Assembly (NCBI RefSeq): GCF_900547735.1
Contig: NZ_URHZ01000050.1
Span: forward strand, 1-40,659
DNA: 40,659 bases
Source: an uncultured Clostridium sp.
GTDB lineage: Bacteria > Bacillota > Clostridia > Lachnospirales > Lachnospiraceae
Direction: 5' to 3'
Shown here: piece after piece, positions 32,687 to 40,659 of the stretch
How positions within the stretch are numbered: position 1 is the stretch's first letter
Layout: each line of letters starts with the position of its first letter
The notes under the pieces: generated by a model
The model's input: only the letters and a program-made list of their open reading frames with translations
Database searches by the model: none
Told to the model about the DNA's origin: nothing
Translations under genes and position numbers: made by a program

Positions 32687-34131
32687 ATATAAAACTGCCG
32701 GCAGATCACTTTTACCATTATATAGACGGGGAATTGGAAGAGGGGCGTTCGAGAACGGAGCGGGTATGCTGTCCCGGAAATGAGGAATGGGTTGCCGATG
32801 TAAAGCTGGCAGACGGCGGACAGGCCGTCAGGGCCCTGGAGGCGGCTGAGAGAGCATTTCCAATGTGGTCGTCTCTTTCTCTGGAGGAGAGGGAGAGTTG
32901 GGTTAACAGGCTGCGGCAGGCCATTGCGGATGAAAAAGAAAATCTGCTGACGCTCTTGCTGCTGGAATCAGGAAAGCTCAGAAGTCATGCACAGTTTGAG
33001 ACGGACAGCCTGATTAATTATCTCGGATTCTTTATGGAGCAGGCAAAATGCAGCCAGGAGGAAATCCTGCGCGATATCAGCGGCGGCCACGGAATGTATA
33101 TGACGGTAAGGGAACCGCTGGGGGTGGTGGCGGCGGCCCTGGCCTGGAATTTCCCAATGCACAATGTTGCAACAAAGATTGGGCCGATTCTGGCCTCCGG
33201 CTGTACGGCGGTTATAAAACCGGCTACCAAAACGCCGCTGTCCACAATGTATCTGGGAGAAATTTTAAAGAAGATAGGGTTTCCCAAAGGAGTGCTTAAT
33301 TTTATCGCCGGAGATGCGGGAGAGATCGGAAAGGTTCTCTGTGAGAGCAAAATTCCAGCCATGATCACGATGATAGGTTCCACCCAGGGCGGGCTGCACA
33401 TGATAAAAGATTCGACTACATCCGTCAAACGGTTTTCTATGGAACTGGGAGGAAATGCTCCCGTTATTGTTACAGCCACAGCCGATTTAAAAGCAGCGGC
33501 AGCACATACAATCGGAAATAAAATGAGGTGTGCCGGACAGACCTGTGTTTCTCCCCAGCGTGTTTATGTACAGCGGAACGTATATGACGCATTTTTAAAG
33601 GAGTGTGTCGACATTGCGGAAACGGCCAAATGCGGAATGATGGATGAGGATGCCAATACGGGAGCATTGATCAGCGCCGATGCGGTGGAGCATATGGAAG
33701 CCATTGTGGCCGATGCGCTGGCAAAGGGCGCAAGAGTGGAGTGCGGTGGAAAGAGACCGGAGGAGAAGGAAAAAGGATACTATTATCTGCCCACCGTCCT
33801 GACGGAAGTCACGGATGACATGGAAGTGATAAAAGAGGAGGTGTTTGGCCCCATTGTGGCCGTTATCCCGTATGATGAGCAGAAGGAGGCTCTTAGAAAG
33901 GCCAATGACAGCCGGTATGGATTGACATCCTATATCTGGGCCCGGGATTATAACGAAATCGCGGCGCTTACCAAAGGCCTGGAGGCCGGAATTGTCAATG
34001 TAAACGGTCCGGGTACGGGAGCGCCTTATCCCCACGGAGGTTGTAAAGACAGCGGAATCGGCAAAGACGGAAGCAGTTTCTCGCTGGAGGAATATTACTA
34101 CGTTAAGGGCATCCGTATAGCTCTGAAGTAA
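32683..34131 (+). CDS. NAD(P)-dependent aldehyde dehydrogenase
   Basis: A 482-aa enzyme of the ALDH superfamily that oxidises an aldehyde to its acid. The catalytic set is present: Asn156 (AWNFP), Lys179 (VIKPATKTP, cofactor), Glu254 (MELGGNAP) and the nucleophile Cys288 (RCAGQTC). GSTQGG marks the Rossmann part, and EEVFGPIVAV and the C-terminal GCKDSGIGKDG are typical. It resembles the succinate-semialdehyde/glycolaldehyde group more than CoA-acylating enzymes. Given the glycerate kinase that follows, glyceraldehyde or tartronate-type semialdehyde is a reasonable candidate substrate, but this is inference. Confidence 0.93.
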   Translation: MNIKLPADHFYHYIDGELEEGRSRTERVCCPGNEEWVADVKLADGGQAVRALEAAERAFPMWSSLSLEERESWVNRLRQAIADEKENLLTLLLLESGKLRSHAQFETDSLINYLGFFMEQAKCSQEEILRDISGGHGMYMTVREPLGVVAAALAWNFPMHNVATKIGPILASGCTAVIKPATKTPLSTMYLGEILKKIGFPKGVLNFIAGDAGEIGKVLCESKIPAMITMIGSTQGGLHMIKDSTTSVKRFSMELGGNAPVIVTATADLKAAAAHTIGNKMRCAGQTCVSPQRVYVQRNVYDAFLKECVDIAETAKCGMMDEDANTGALISADAVEHMEAIVADALAKGARVECGGKRPEEKEKGYYYLPTVLTEVTDDMEVIKEEVFGPIVAVIPYDEQKEALRKANDSRYGLTSYIWARDYNEIAALTKGLEAGIVNVNGPGTGAPYPHGGCKDSGIGKDGSSFSLEEYYYVKGIRIALK

Positions 34132-34146
34132 GAGAGGGCGGTTAAT

Positions 34147-35547
34147 ATGATCGTGGAAATTAAAAATAAACACCAGCTACTTGCCGCAGGTGTGCCGGAA
34201 TCCAGACAAATTGTACTGGAAATCACGGAAGAAGTGCTGGGAAAATTGAATGCCTACGGCAGGATCCGATCCATTATGAGAATAGAGGGCACTTTTCTTA
34301 AGATTGGGGATAAAAGCTGGGATCTTTCTAAAAAAGACCATATATACCTGATTGGCGCGGGAAAAGCCTGCAATGCGATGGCAAAGGCCGTGGAGGATAT
34401 ACTGGGGGATTTTTTGACGGACGGCATTGCCGTTGTAAAAATACAGGAACCGGAGGACGGATTCGAACGGACCAGGGTGTACACGGGCGGTCATCCGATT
34501 CCCAATGAGGAGGGATACCGCGCCTGCATGGAAATACGGAAAATGATAGACCAGGCTTCCGCCGGGGATCTGTTCATCTGCGTGATGAGCGGAGGCAGTT
34601 CTGCACTGATGAGTTGCCCGGTGGAGGGCATCACGCTGCAGGAGGAGATGGAGACCACCGATGTACTTCTTAAGTCGGGAGCGGGTATCAGGGAAATCAA
34701 TGCGGTCAGGCGCCACATATCCGGTATGAACGGCGGTAGAATGGCGGAGCTTATCAGGGACAGGGGGGCTGAGCTGATTGGGTTTAATATCAGCGACTCG
34801 GTGGGAAATCCGCCGACAGGTGATATTTCCGTACCATGGACCGGTTTTTACGGCACGCCTATGGGCCCGGATCAGACAACACTTAAGGACGCGCTCGGAA
34901 TGATACGTGATTACAATCTCAAAAAGAGACTCCCCAAATCTGTCGTTGCATATCTGGAGACGCCGGGAGAGGGGAAGGAAACGCCGAAGGAGTTCCCGGA
35001 AAATACATATTATCAGATTAATACCCTGCCTGATTCCTGCGTCTATGCGATGGAAGCGGCAAAGAAACGAAAAATTCCGGCCATTGTGCTGACCACATTT
35101 ATTGAGGAGGAGGCAAGGGAAGCGGGGGCGATGATGGCCTCCGTAGCAAGGCAGATCCAGGAATACGGCCAGCCGGTTCCACCGCCGTGCCTGGTATTTT
35201 CCGCCGGGGAAGCGGTCACGACGATTACCGATAACAGCAGAGTCAGAGGGCATGGAGGGCCGTCACAGGAGATGGCCCTGGGATTTGCTCTCAAAGCCTC
35301 TGAGGTCGGAGGCGCGTGTTTCCTTTCCATAGATAGCGAAGGAACGGACGGAAGTACCGATGCGGCGGGTGGAATTGCCGATTCTGAGAGCCTGGAGGCC
35401 CTGGCAGGAGAGGGAGTGGACATTTACAGGACATTCAGGGAACACTCCGGATTTGAGGCTCTGACGAAGGCTAGGGGCATTGTATATACGGGAAATACAG
35501 GGACGAATGTATGTGATTTTAACGTACTTTATGTACCCAAAAGATAA
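34147..35547 (+). CDS. Glycerate 2-kinase (MOFRL family)
   Basis: A 466-aa class II glycerate kinase (GckA/TtuD type), which phosphorylates D-glycerate to 2-phosphoglycerate. GAGKACNAMAKAVEDIL (about residues 62-78), the VMSGGSSALMSCP nucleotide loop, the NAVRRHISGMNGGRMAEL helix and the C-terminal MOFRL domain (GHGGPSQEMALGFAL, SIDSEGTDGSTDAAGGIAD) are diagnostic. AGAGGGCGG precedes the ATG. Co-transcription with an aldehyde dehydrogenase and an enolase paralogue supports a route through glycerate. A long open frame on the opposite strand is a shadow. Confidence 0.93.
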   Translation: MIVEIKNKHQLLAAGVPESRQIVLEITEEVLGKLNAYGRIRSIMRIEGTFLKIGDKSWDLSKKDHIYLIGAGKACNAMAKAVEDILGDFLTDGIAVVKIQEPEDGFERTRVYTGGHPIPNEEGYRACMEIRKMIDQASAGDLFICVMSGGSSALMSCPVEGITLQEEMETTDVLLKSGAGIREINAVRRHISGMNGGRMAELIRDRGAELIGFNISDSVGNPPTGDISVPWTGFYGTPMGPDQTTLKDALGMIRDYNLKKRLPKSVVAYLETPGEGKETPKEFPENTYYQINTLPDSCVYAMEAAKKRKIPAIVLTTFIEEEAREAGAMMASVARQIQEYGQPVPPPCLVFSAGEAVTTITDNSRVRGHGGPSQEMALGFALKASEVGGACFLSIDSEGTDGSTDAAGGIADSESLEALAGEGVDIYRTFREHSGFEALTKARGIVYTGNTGTNVCDFNVLYVPKR

Positions 35548-35574
35548 TCCGAAGATAGAAAGAAGGAATATAAG

Positions 35575-36852
35575 GTGAAGACTTCAATTGAAACGATCAG
35601 GGCAAGGCAGATTCTGGACTGTAAGGCAAGGCCGGTTTTGGAGGTCGATGTAATTACACGGGGAGGATGTCAGGGAAGGGCGGCTGCTCCCACCGGGACC
35701 TCGGTGGGCATGTATGAGGCCTTTATACTCCGTGACGGGGATGAGAGCGAATATGAGGGGCTCGGAGTGCATAGCGCGGTGAGGATGGTGGAGGACATTA
35801 TTGCCCCGGCGCTTCAGGGGATGGATGTCTGTGATCAGGAAAAAATTGACCTCCGGATGATCACGCTGGACGGTACGAAAGACAAACATAAACTGGGAGG
35901 AAACTCAATATACAGCGTCTCCGCAGCCTGCCTGAGAGCGGCCGCAGCCTGTGCTGGGCAGCCGGTTTACCGGTATTTGGCCGGACATGAACTGAAAACA
36001 ATTCCTCTCCCGACGTTCAATGTTGTGAATGGCGGAAATAACCGGGGAATCAGGCAGGCATTTAACGAATTTATCCTGGCGCCGTATAAGGCGGAATCGG
36101 TAGATGAGGCGGTTGCAATGGCGGTGCAGGTCTACCGCCGCCTGGAAAAAGTGATTCCACACTATTGCAAAAACGCAGAGCCGTTTTTAGGCGGTTCATA
36201 CGGATGGGCGGCTCCCTCGGAAGATCCGGAAACCATTCTGAATCTGATGCAGGAGGCAGTGGAGCAATGCGGATATACCGGGCGCATGGCGTACTGCCTG
36301 GATTGCGCATCCAGTGAGATGTATGACAAAGAAAACGGGACGTATGAGCTGAACGGAAGCAGGGTAAAATCAGAAGAACTCATTCAGTACATGAAAATGT
36401 TAACTGAGAAATTTCCGCTTCTTTTTGTAGAGGATCTGCTGGATGAGAATGACTGGGACGGATTTGAAAGGGCGCATAAAGTTTTGACAAGGACAAACCT
36501 GATTGGAGACGATTTTATCGTTACCAACAGAGAACGGCTGGAGGAGGCCTGCAGGAGAAACGCCGTCGACGGCTTCATCCTGAAACCGAATCAGGTAGGG
36601 ACACTGACGGAAGCGCTGGATACGTACCGCTTTGCACAACAGAAAGGACTTCTTACGATTCCCTCAGGCCGTTCCGGCGGTGTGGTGGGAGACATAGTGG
36701 CGGATCTGTCCCTTGGCCTGGAAACGCCCATTTCCAAAAACGGTGCGCCAAAATCGGGTGAGCGTCTGGATAAAATGAATTCCCTGTTAAGGGCGTCCAG
36801 CGAGAATCCGGGCAGCAGGCCGGCTGATTTATCCCGGTTAATCCATTTTTAA
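35575..36852 (+). CDS. Divergent enolase-superfamily protein (enolase paralogue)
   Basis: A 425-aa protein aligning over its whole length with enolase (usual length about 430). Retained: E165 (NEF), the metal ligands D243 (LDCASSE), E286 (VED) and D312 (GDD), the base K337 (LKPNQVGT), and K393 (PKSGER). Changed: the GDEGGFAP loop that carries the second catalytic glutamate reads GGSYGWAAP (206-214), the SHRSGETED loop reads SGRSGGVVGD (364-373) so its histidine is gone, and NGGAHA reads NGGNNR. It is thus unlikely to be the housekeeping enolase. Dehydration of a different 2-phospho- or 2-hydroxy-acid is conceivable. The start codon is GTG. It follows the glycerate 2-kinase, whose product is enolase's normal substrate. 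Confidence 0.85.
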   Translation: MKTSIETIRARQILDCKARPVLEVDVITRGGCQGRAAAPTGTSVGMYEAFILRDGDESEYEGLGVHSAVRMVEDIIAPALQGMDVCDQEKIDLRMITLDGTKDKHKLGGNSIYSVSAACLRAAAACAGQPVYRYLAGHELKTIPLPTFNVVNGGNNRGIRQAFNEFILAPYKAESVDEAVAMAVQVYRRLEKVIPHYCKNAEPFLGGSYGWAAPSEDPETILNLMQEAVEQCGYTGRMAYCLDCASSEMYDKENGTYELNGSRVKSEELIQYMKMLTEKFPLLFVEDLLDENDWDGFERAHKVLTRTNLIGDDFIVTNRERLEEACRRNAVDGFILKPNQVGTLTEALDTYRFAQQKGLLTIPSGRSGGVVGDIVADLSLGLETPISKNGAPKSGERLDKMNSLLRASSENPGSRPADLSRLIHF

Positions 36853-36868
36853 GAGCAGGGGGCGGAGT

Positions 36869-38161
36869 ATGAAGTTTGAACCGATACCATTCAAGATTCA
36901 AGGAGATATGGAGGACTGCCTGCCTCCAATGATCCGGGTCCGGCAGAACTTTTCCGGAAGGAGAATCCGGGATGTGGAAAGAGAGACACTGGACACGTTA
37001 AGACGCCTCCCCTTAGAAAATATTGAAGATAAAAGAATTGCGATAACGGCAGGGAGCAGAAGGATTGCCAACCTTCCTGAGATTCTGAGGATTCTGGGGG
37101 GATTTCTCTGCTCACGGGGAGCCCGGCCGTTCATCGTCCCGGCCATGGGCAGCCACGGTGAAGCAACGGCAGACGGTCAGGCCGAAGTTCTCAAACAACT
37201 TGGGATTACGGAAGAAAGCACCGGTATGGAAATTATATCCGACATGGAGACGGTATGTTTGGGGATAACAGACGGCGGATGCCGCATCTATTGTGGAAAA
37301 ACAGCGGCCGAAGCGGATGGAATTGTGGTTTGCGGCCGGATCAAGCCTCATACCAGCATCAGTGGCATCATAGAAAGCGGCCTGTGCAAAATGATGGTGG
37401 TCGGTCTCGGAAAACATAAGGGGGCGGCGGAGTTTCACAGGCAGGGGTATTCCAGCCTGGCGGAAATCCTGCCCGAGGGCGGCCGGTTGTTTCTCAGGAA
37501 AGCGCCGGTGCTGTTCGGATTGGGCATTGTTGAAAATGCCTGCGATGAGACAATGGAAATCGAGGCAATGATGCCCGGGCGGCTATTGGAGCGGGAAGCG
37601 GCGCTTCTTCAACTGGCGAGGAGGAATATGCCCCGTTTTCTGGTGGACGAGATAGATGTGCTGATTGTGGATCAGCTTGGAAAGGATATCTCGGGAGGCG
37701 GCATGGATCCCAATATTACAGGGCGCGCCATCACTCCCCTTCCGAGATTCCCGACCGTGCCGGTTCACTGCATTGTGGTGCTCGGCATAACCGTCCCATC
37801 CCATGGAAACGCCAATGGAATCGGAGCCGCAGATCTGACGACGTGCCGGGTGGCGGAAAGCATAAATTTTAACGCTATGTATACCAATATACTGACGTCC
37901 GGCGCCTATATGGCCGCAAAACTGCCTGTTATCCTGAAAGACGATGAGACTGCAATACGCGCCGCTGCGTGCTGTACTCCAAAAAGAGGAAAAAAGTATG
38001 TAAAAATGGTTCATATCAGAGACACCCTCCATTTATCGGAAATAGAGATATCCGACAACTATCTGGAGGAGATAAAAAACGAGGCCAGAATAGAAGTATT
38101 GTCGGCGCCAGAACAGTTGAAATTCGATGGGGAGGGGAGGATAGTCTCTTTTGTCAAGTGA
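36869..38161 (+). CDS. LarA-like nickel-pincer-dependent racemase/epimerase homologue
   Basis: A 430-aa protein of the lactate racemase (LarA, DUF2088) superfamily. AITAGSRRIANLPEILR and VPAMGSHGEATADGQ are family hallmarks. Candidate cofactor and catalytic residues are H96 (GSHG), H161 (IKPHTS), K174 (GLCKMM) and H183 (GKHKGA), corresponding to the LarA histidines and the lysine that binds the nickel pincer cofactor. LarA relatives interconvert configurations of 2-hydroxy acids. In this operon glycerate or the starting hydroxy acid is an obvious candidate, but this is unproven. The cofactor synthesis genes larB/C/E are not in the window. The gene is last in the operon and convergent with the regulator 22 bp away. 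Confidence 0.82.
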   Translation: MKFEPIPFKIQGDMEDCLPPMIRVRQNFSGRRIRDVERETLDTLRRLPLENIEDKRIAITAGSRRIANLPEILRILGGFLCSRGARPFIVPAMGSHGEATADGQAEVLKQLGITEESTGMEIISDMETVCLGITDGGCRIYCGKTAAEADGIVVCGRIKPHTSISGIIESGLCKMMVVGLGKHKGAAEFHRQGYSSLAEILPEGGRLFLRKAPVLFGLGIVENACDETMEIEAMMPGRLLEREAALLQLARRNMPRFLVDEIDVLIVDQLGKDISGGGMDPNITGRAITPLPRFPTVPVHCIVVLGITVPSHGNANGIGAADLTTCRVAESINFNAMYTNILTSGAYMAAKLPVILKDDETAIRAAACCTPKRGKKYVKMVHIRDTLHLSEIEISDNYLEEIKNEARIEVLSAPEQLKFDGEGRIVSFVK

Positions 38162-38183
38162 GAGGCGGTATTGGCGCGGGCCA

Positions 38184-40583
38184 TCACAGATAGTCCAGAA
38201 AAATTTCTGAAATATACGCCAGTTCCGTATCAGGAATTTTAGTATTAAACAGCTTCTCAAGGACTTCTATATTTTTACGGACAGTGTTAAATAACTGTTC
38301 GTGTCCCCGGATAAATTCTTTTGTTCTCTTATAGGGCAGGGTCTCCCGCTTGATGGAGCGTTCTACCATAAAGGAGGCATGCACGATAAAACGGACGGTG
38401 AGATTGTCATTATCCCCGATTTTTAACCCGGTCTGTATGTCGTTCAGGGTGTTGGACAGGAGGCTGTATAATTTATCGGAGTCCAGGAAGGTCAGGGAGT
38501 CGTGGATAATGTTTTTTACTATGGTGGAGATCTTATTCTCAGGAGTAAGATTTCTGCCATTATTCAGGTTGGAGGAACAATAGCGGGCAAAATACTCGAT
38601 GGAATTAAAGGGATCATCGGAAAAACTGACGGCCTGTGAGACAATTGCCCTGGTGAGCTGGTCAATGTAGTATACGTTGTTATCCAGTTTGCGGAATATC
38701 TGGTTGACCAGCTCGGGAGCCAGAGGGCCGTCGCTAATCAGGATGACGCCTTTGGAATTATAATGGGAGGCCAGTTCGTCTACAATGGGGGAGTATTGAA
38801 CATGCACACTTGTATCAGGAGCCGCATTTTCGCAGGTGAAAAAAAGAGGTCTGTTTTCGGCAGACAGCGAGGCGGTAAATTCCTCATAGACTTCCGTGAT
38901 GCGCTGCCATCGGCACAAGATAAAGACCTGGATTTTGGTCTGTGTCTGCAGCGTCATTGCCATAGTGAGATAAAGACTACACCACGTCTTTTCGTATTCG
39001 GGAAGTGTAAAGTCAAACTCTCTTGAAATGATATCGGCAAATGCATTTGTGGCGGGAAAGACCGCTTCGTTTAGAGTAAGTTCCCCGGGAACGGAAAAAG
39101 ACTCCGGATCATATGCCTTAGAAAGGCATTGCTCTATCACGGTTGCCATGTGCGCATACAATCCCAGGTAAACGGCGGGAGGATTCTGCACGGGCAGAAA
39201 CTGCGAAAACGAGGCAGCAGGAAAGACACTCATTAAAATCTGGTAAGTTTTCGAAGTTTTCATTACTTCACGCGCGGATCGGGAAGTATGCAGCGCGTTT
39301 TCACACTGGTGCACTATATCGGTATCACCGGTTCCGGAGGAGAATGGTTTTGCGCTGTATTTCAGAAAATCCCCGTTCTTGTCAATCGGAAGTTTTTTCA
39401 CCTGTTCAAAGGTAAAGTTATCCTGGGAAGGATAAAAATAAACGGTAGAAAAATTTACCCGCTCGCCGGCTGTGTTCATGTTGGAAAGAATCACGGCGTG
39501 GTTTTCCGTCTGGCTGAAAATACGGCTGGAAATGTCGTCAAGCTGTATACGGACCGTATCGGAGGCCGGATAGGAATTGGCATAGGCGTTTCTGCACACA
39601 AATGCCACCTCACCTCTCAGGGAAGCGAGATTGCGCTCATATTTACTGCAGAGCAGGTTATTAAAACAGACTTTGCTGAGTTCAATGGGCTTTTTTATAA
39701 TGTCACACTGCTCCTGGAATGCCTTGAGGATCAGCATCATTTTTTCTTTCGTCGTTCTTTCCGACCAGGAAGGCAGGTGGATGCTTACAGCGGCATAGGC
39801 CAGCTCCAGTTTTAATTTTTCCTGCATATGTAAAGTATCACAGATGACGATAAAGGCTGAAATACCGGATATATGTCCGCTTAAAATATGGTGGAGCGTG
39901 TCCGAAAACAGGGAGTAGCTGTTATTATCCAGTGTATCGGGGGAACGGAATACAAGAATGCAGGGAGGCGTTTCCACATCGGCAGGAAAGCGGTCGGAAA
40001 TATCCACATCGGAATTTTTTCTGAAATCCAGATAGAGGATTTGTTCTCTGAGCGTATTCTTAATCTGGATTTCGGCATCCAAAATCGCATGTAAAAAAGC
40101 AGTTTTTCCGCTCCCGGGTTCACCGGACAGAATAAATCCGTGGACGGGAGACGGATAAATAAGTACATTTTTAACAGTAGTTACCAGTCCGCATAAACTT
40201 TCATTGGTTCCGGTGCCGATTAATGAATGAAAAGCAGTGACGGAGGAACGGATATCATCGGGATGACTGGAGAGAAGGGCACGCTTAAGCTGCTCCGAGT
40301 TCTCAAAGGAGGGAGGCAGTTGTGAGAGAGAAAAATAATCACACAGGGTCTTTTTATCAAAATACAGGGTAGGGCGTCCCTGTACCTTAACAAGGATACC
40401 ATCCTGAAAGAGCTGGTTAAGGCTTCGGGAAATATTGCTTCTGTCATACTTCATGTCAATACTGAGAGCCAACGCATAAGATTCGGCAGAGGCAAAATTT
40501 CTGGAAATAGCGGCTTGCAGAGTTTTTCTCTGTATGATTGTGATAAGCCTTGAATTAAGTGTATTTGCATAACTTGTTCCCAT
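38184..40583 (-). CDS. LevR-like regulator with AAA+ remnant and PRD domain
   Basis: A 799-aa regulator. Residues 1-85 contain a winged-helix-like DNA-binding part (ALSIDMKYDRSNISRSLNQL, then LVKVQGRPTLYF). The segment FHSLIGTGTNESL and Walker A GEPGSGKT (154-161) match LevR-type activators, but I find no GAFTGA-like loop and Walker B is reduced to PPCILVF, so sigma-54 contact appears lost. A middle region (about 440-640) has the size of the PTS EIIA-like/PRD part. The C-terminus (about 680-799) is a PRD with its histidine in RFIVHASFMVERSIKRE. It probably controls the convergent hyuAB-like operon in response to PTS phosphorylation state. AAGGAGC precedes the ATG. Confidence 0.78.
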   Translation of the reverse strand: MGTSYANTLNSRLITIIQRKTLQAAISRNFASAESYALALSIDMKYDRSNISRSLNQLFQDGILVKVQGRPTLYFDKKTLCDYFSLSQLPPSFENSEQLKRALLSSHPDDIRSSVTAFHSLIGTGTNESLCGLVTTVKNVLIYPSPVHGFILSGEPGSGKTAFLHAILDAEIQIKNTLREQILYLDFRKNSDVDISDRFPADVETPPCILVFRSPDTLDNNSYSLFSDTLHHILSGHISGISAFIVICDTLHMQEKLKLELAYAAVSIHLPSWSERTTKEKMMLILKAFQEQCDIIKKPIELSKVCFNNLLCSKYERNLASLRGEVAFVCRNAYANSYPASDTVRIQLDDISSRIFSQTENHAVILSNMNTAGERVNFSTVYFYPSQDNFTFEQVKKLPIDKNGDFLKYSAKPFSSGTGDTDIVHQCENALHTSRSAREVMKTSKTYQILMSVFPAASFSQFLPVQNPPAVYLGLYAHMATVIEQCLSKAYDPESFSVPGELTLNEAVFPATNAFADIISREFDFTLPEYEKTWCSLYLTMAMTLQTQTKIQVFILCRWQRITEVYEEFTASLSAENRPLFFTCENAAPDTSVHVQYSPIVDELASHYNSKGVILISDGPLAPELVNQIFRKLDNNVYYIDQLTRAIVSQAVSFSDDPFNSIEYFARYCSSNLNNGRNLTPENKISTIVKNIIHDSLTFLDSDKLYSLLSNTLNDIQTGLKIGDNDNLTVRFIVHASFMVERSIKRETLPYKRTKEFIRGHEQLFNTVRKNIEVLEKLFNTKIPDTELAYISEIFLDYL

Positions 40584-40645
40584 ATGGTGCTCCTTCTTTT
40601 GAAAATGAGGATTTAATTGAGGAATGAGAACGCCGCCGGGACGGT

Positions 40646-40659
40646 CGGGGTTCGGGATG
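40646..40659 (+). repeat. Start of a further copy of the left-end repeat
   Basis: CGGGGTTCGGGATG matches 441-454 (13 of 14), and the preceding bases are GC-rich as in the left copy. It is cut off by the window end, so this is only suggestive. Confidence 0.4.

Noticed and set aside
34177..35253. 358-codon open frame on the minus strand
   Set aside because: It lies entirely opposite the well-supported glycerate 2-kinase gene, has no family resemblance and no ribosome site; it is a shadow frame of GC-rich coding DNA.

Overview
The window looks like a chromosomal segment of a gut-type anaerobe of the Lachnospiraceae (Clostridium cluster XIVa). The evidence is the rpmH-rnpA-yidD-yidC-jag-mnmE-mnmG-rsmG-parA-parB core, a DUF4446 gene, a DUF3881 gene (a family I associate with Lachnospiraceae), strong AGGAGG ribosome binding sites, and abundant GGDEF/EAL and sigma-54-type signalling genes. 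The species cannot be fixed from the sequence alone.

Layout. 1-720: no convincing gene; two diverged, oppositely oriented copies of one repeat family flank a strong hairpin. 731-4786 (minus): an operon of a GltS-like multipass transporter, a cytoplasmic gamma-glutamyltransferase-like enzyme and a split ChrA-type transporter pair. A near-consensus sigma-54 promoter precedes it, with AT-rich dyads upstream that look like activator sites. 5181-7864 (plus): a divergent GNAT-like protein and a sigma-54 activator, the obvious regulator. 7988-15032: the ribosome/membrane-insertion/tRNA-modification core next to which dnaA normally lies; dnaA is not here. 15033-21537: structured repeats, a GNAT gene, an alpha/beta hydrolase, four parS sites, parA, parB, DUF4446, DUF3881 and tRNA-Arg(CCT).

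21587-28430 (minus): a c-di-GMP island with a PAS-GAF-degenerate GGDEF-EAL phosphodiesterase, a tyrosine recombinase and a large GGDEF-containing hybrid histidine kinase. Between the recombinase and the phosphodiesterase lies a 298-bp segment bounded by perfect 22-bp inverted repeats. It carries a bidirectional terminator and an outward-reading promoter. This has the layout of a phase-variable DNA switch controlling a c-di-GMP phosphodiesterase; in the orientation given, the promoter points away from that gene (predicted OFF). It is the most interesting object in the window.

28902-38161 (plus): a tightly coupled six-gene catabolic operon (HyuA-like, HyuB-like, aldehyde dehydrogenase, glycerate 2-kinase, a divergent enolase paralogue lacking two catalytic residues, and a LarA-like nickel-pincer racemase homologue). 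It could funnel a substrate through an aldehyde and glycerate towards phosphoglycerate. 38184-40583 (minus): a convergent LevR-like PRD regulator that lacks the GAFTGA loop. The right edge ends in sequence matching the left-end repeat, so another copy may begin there.
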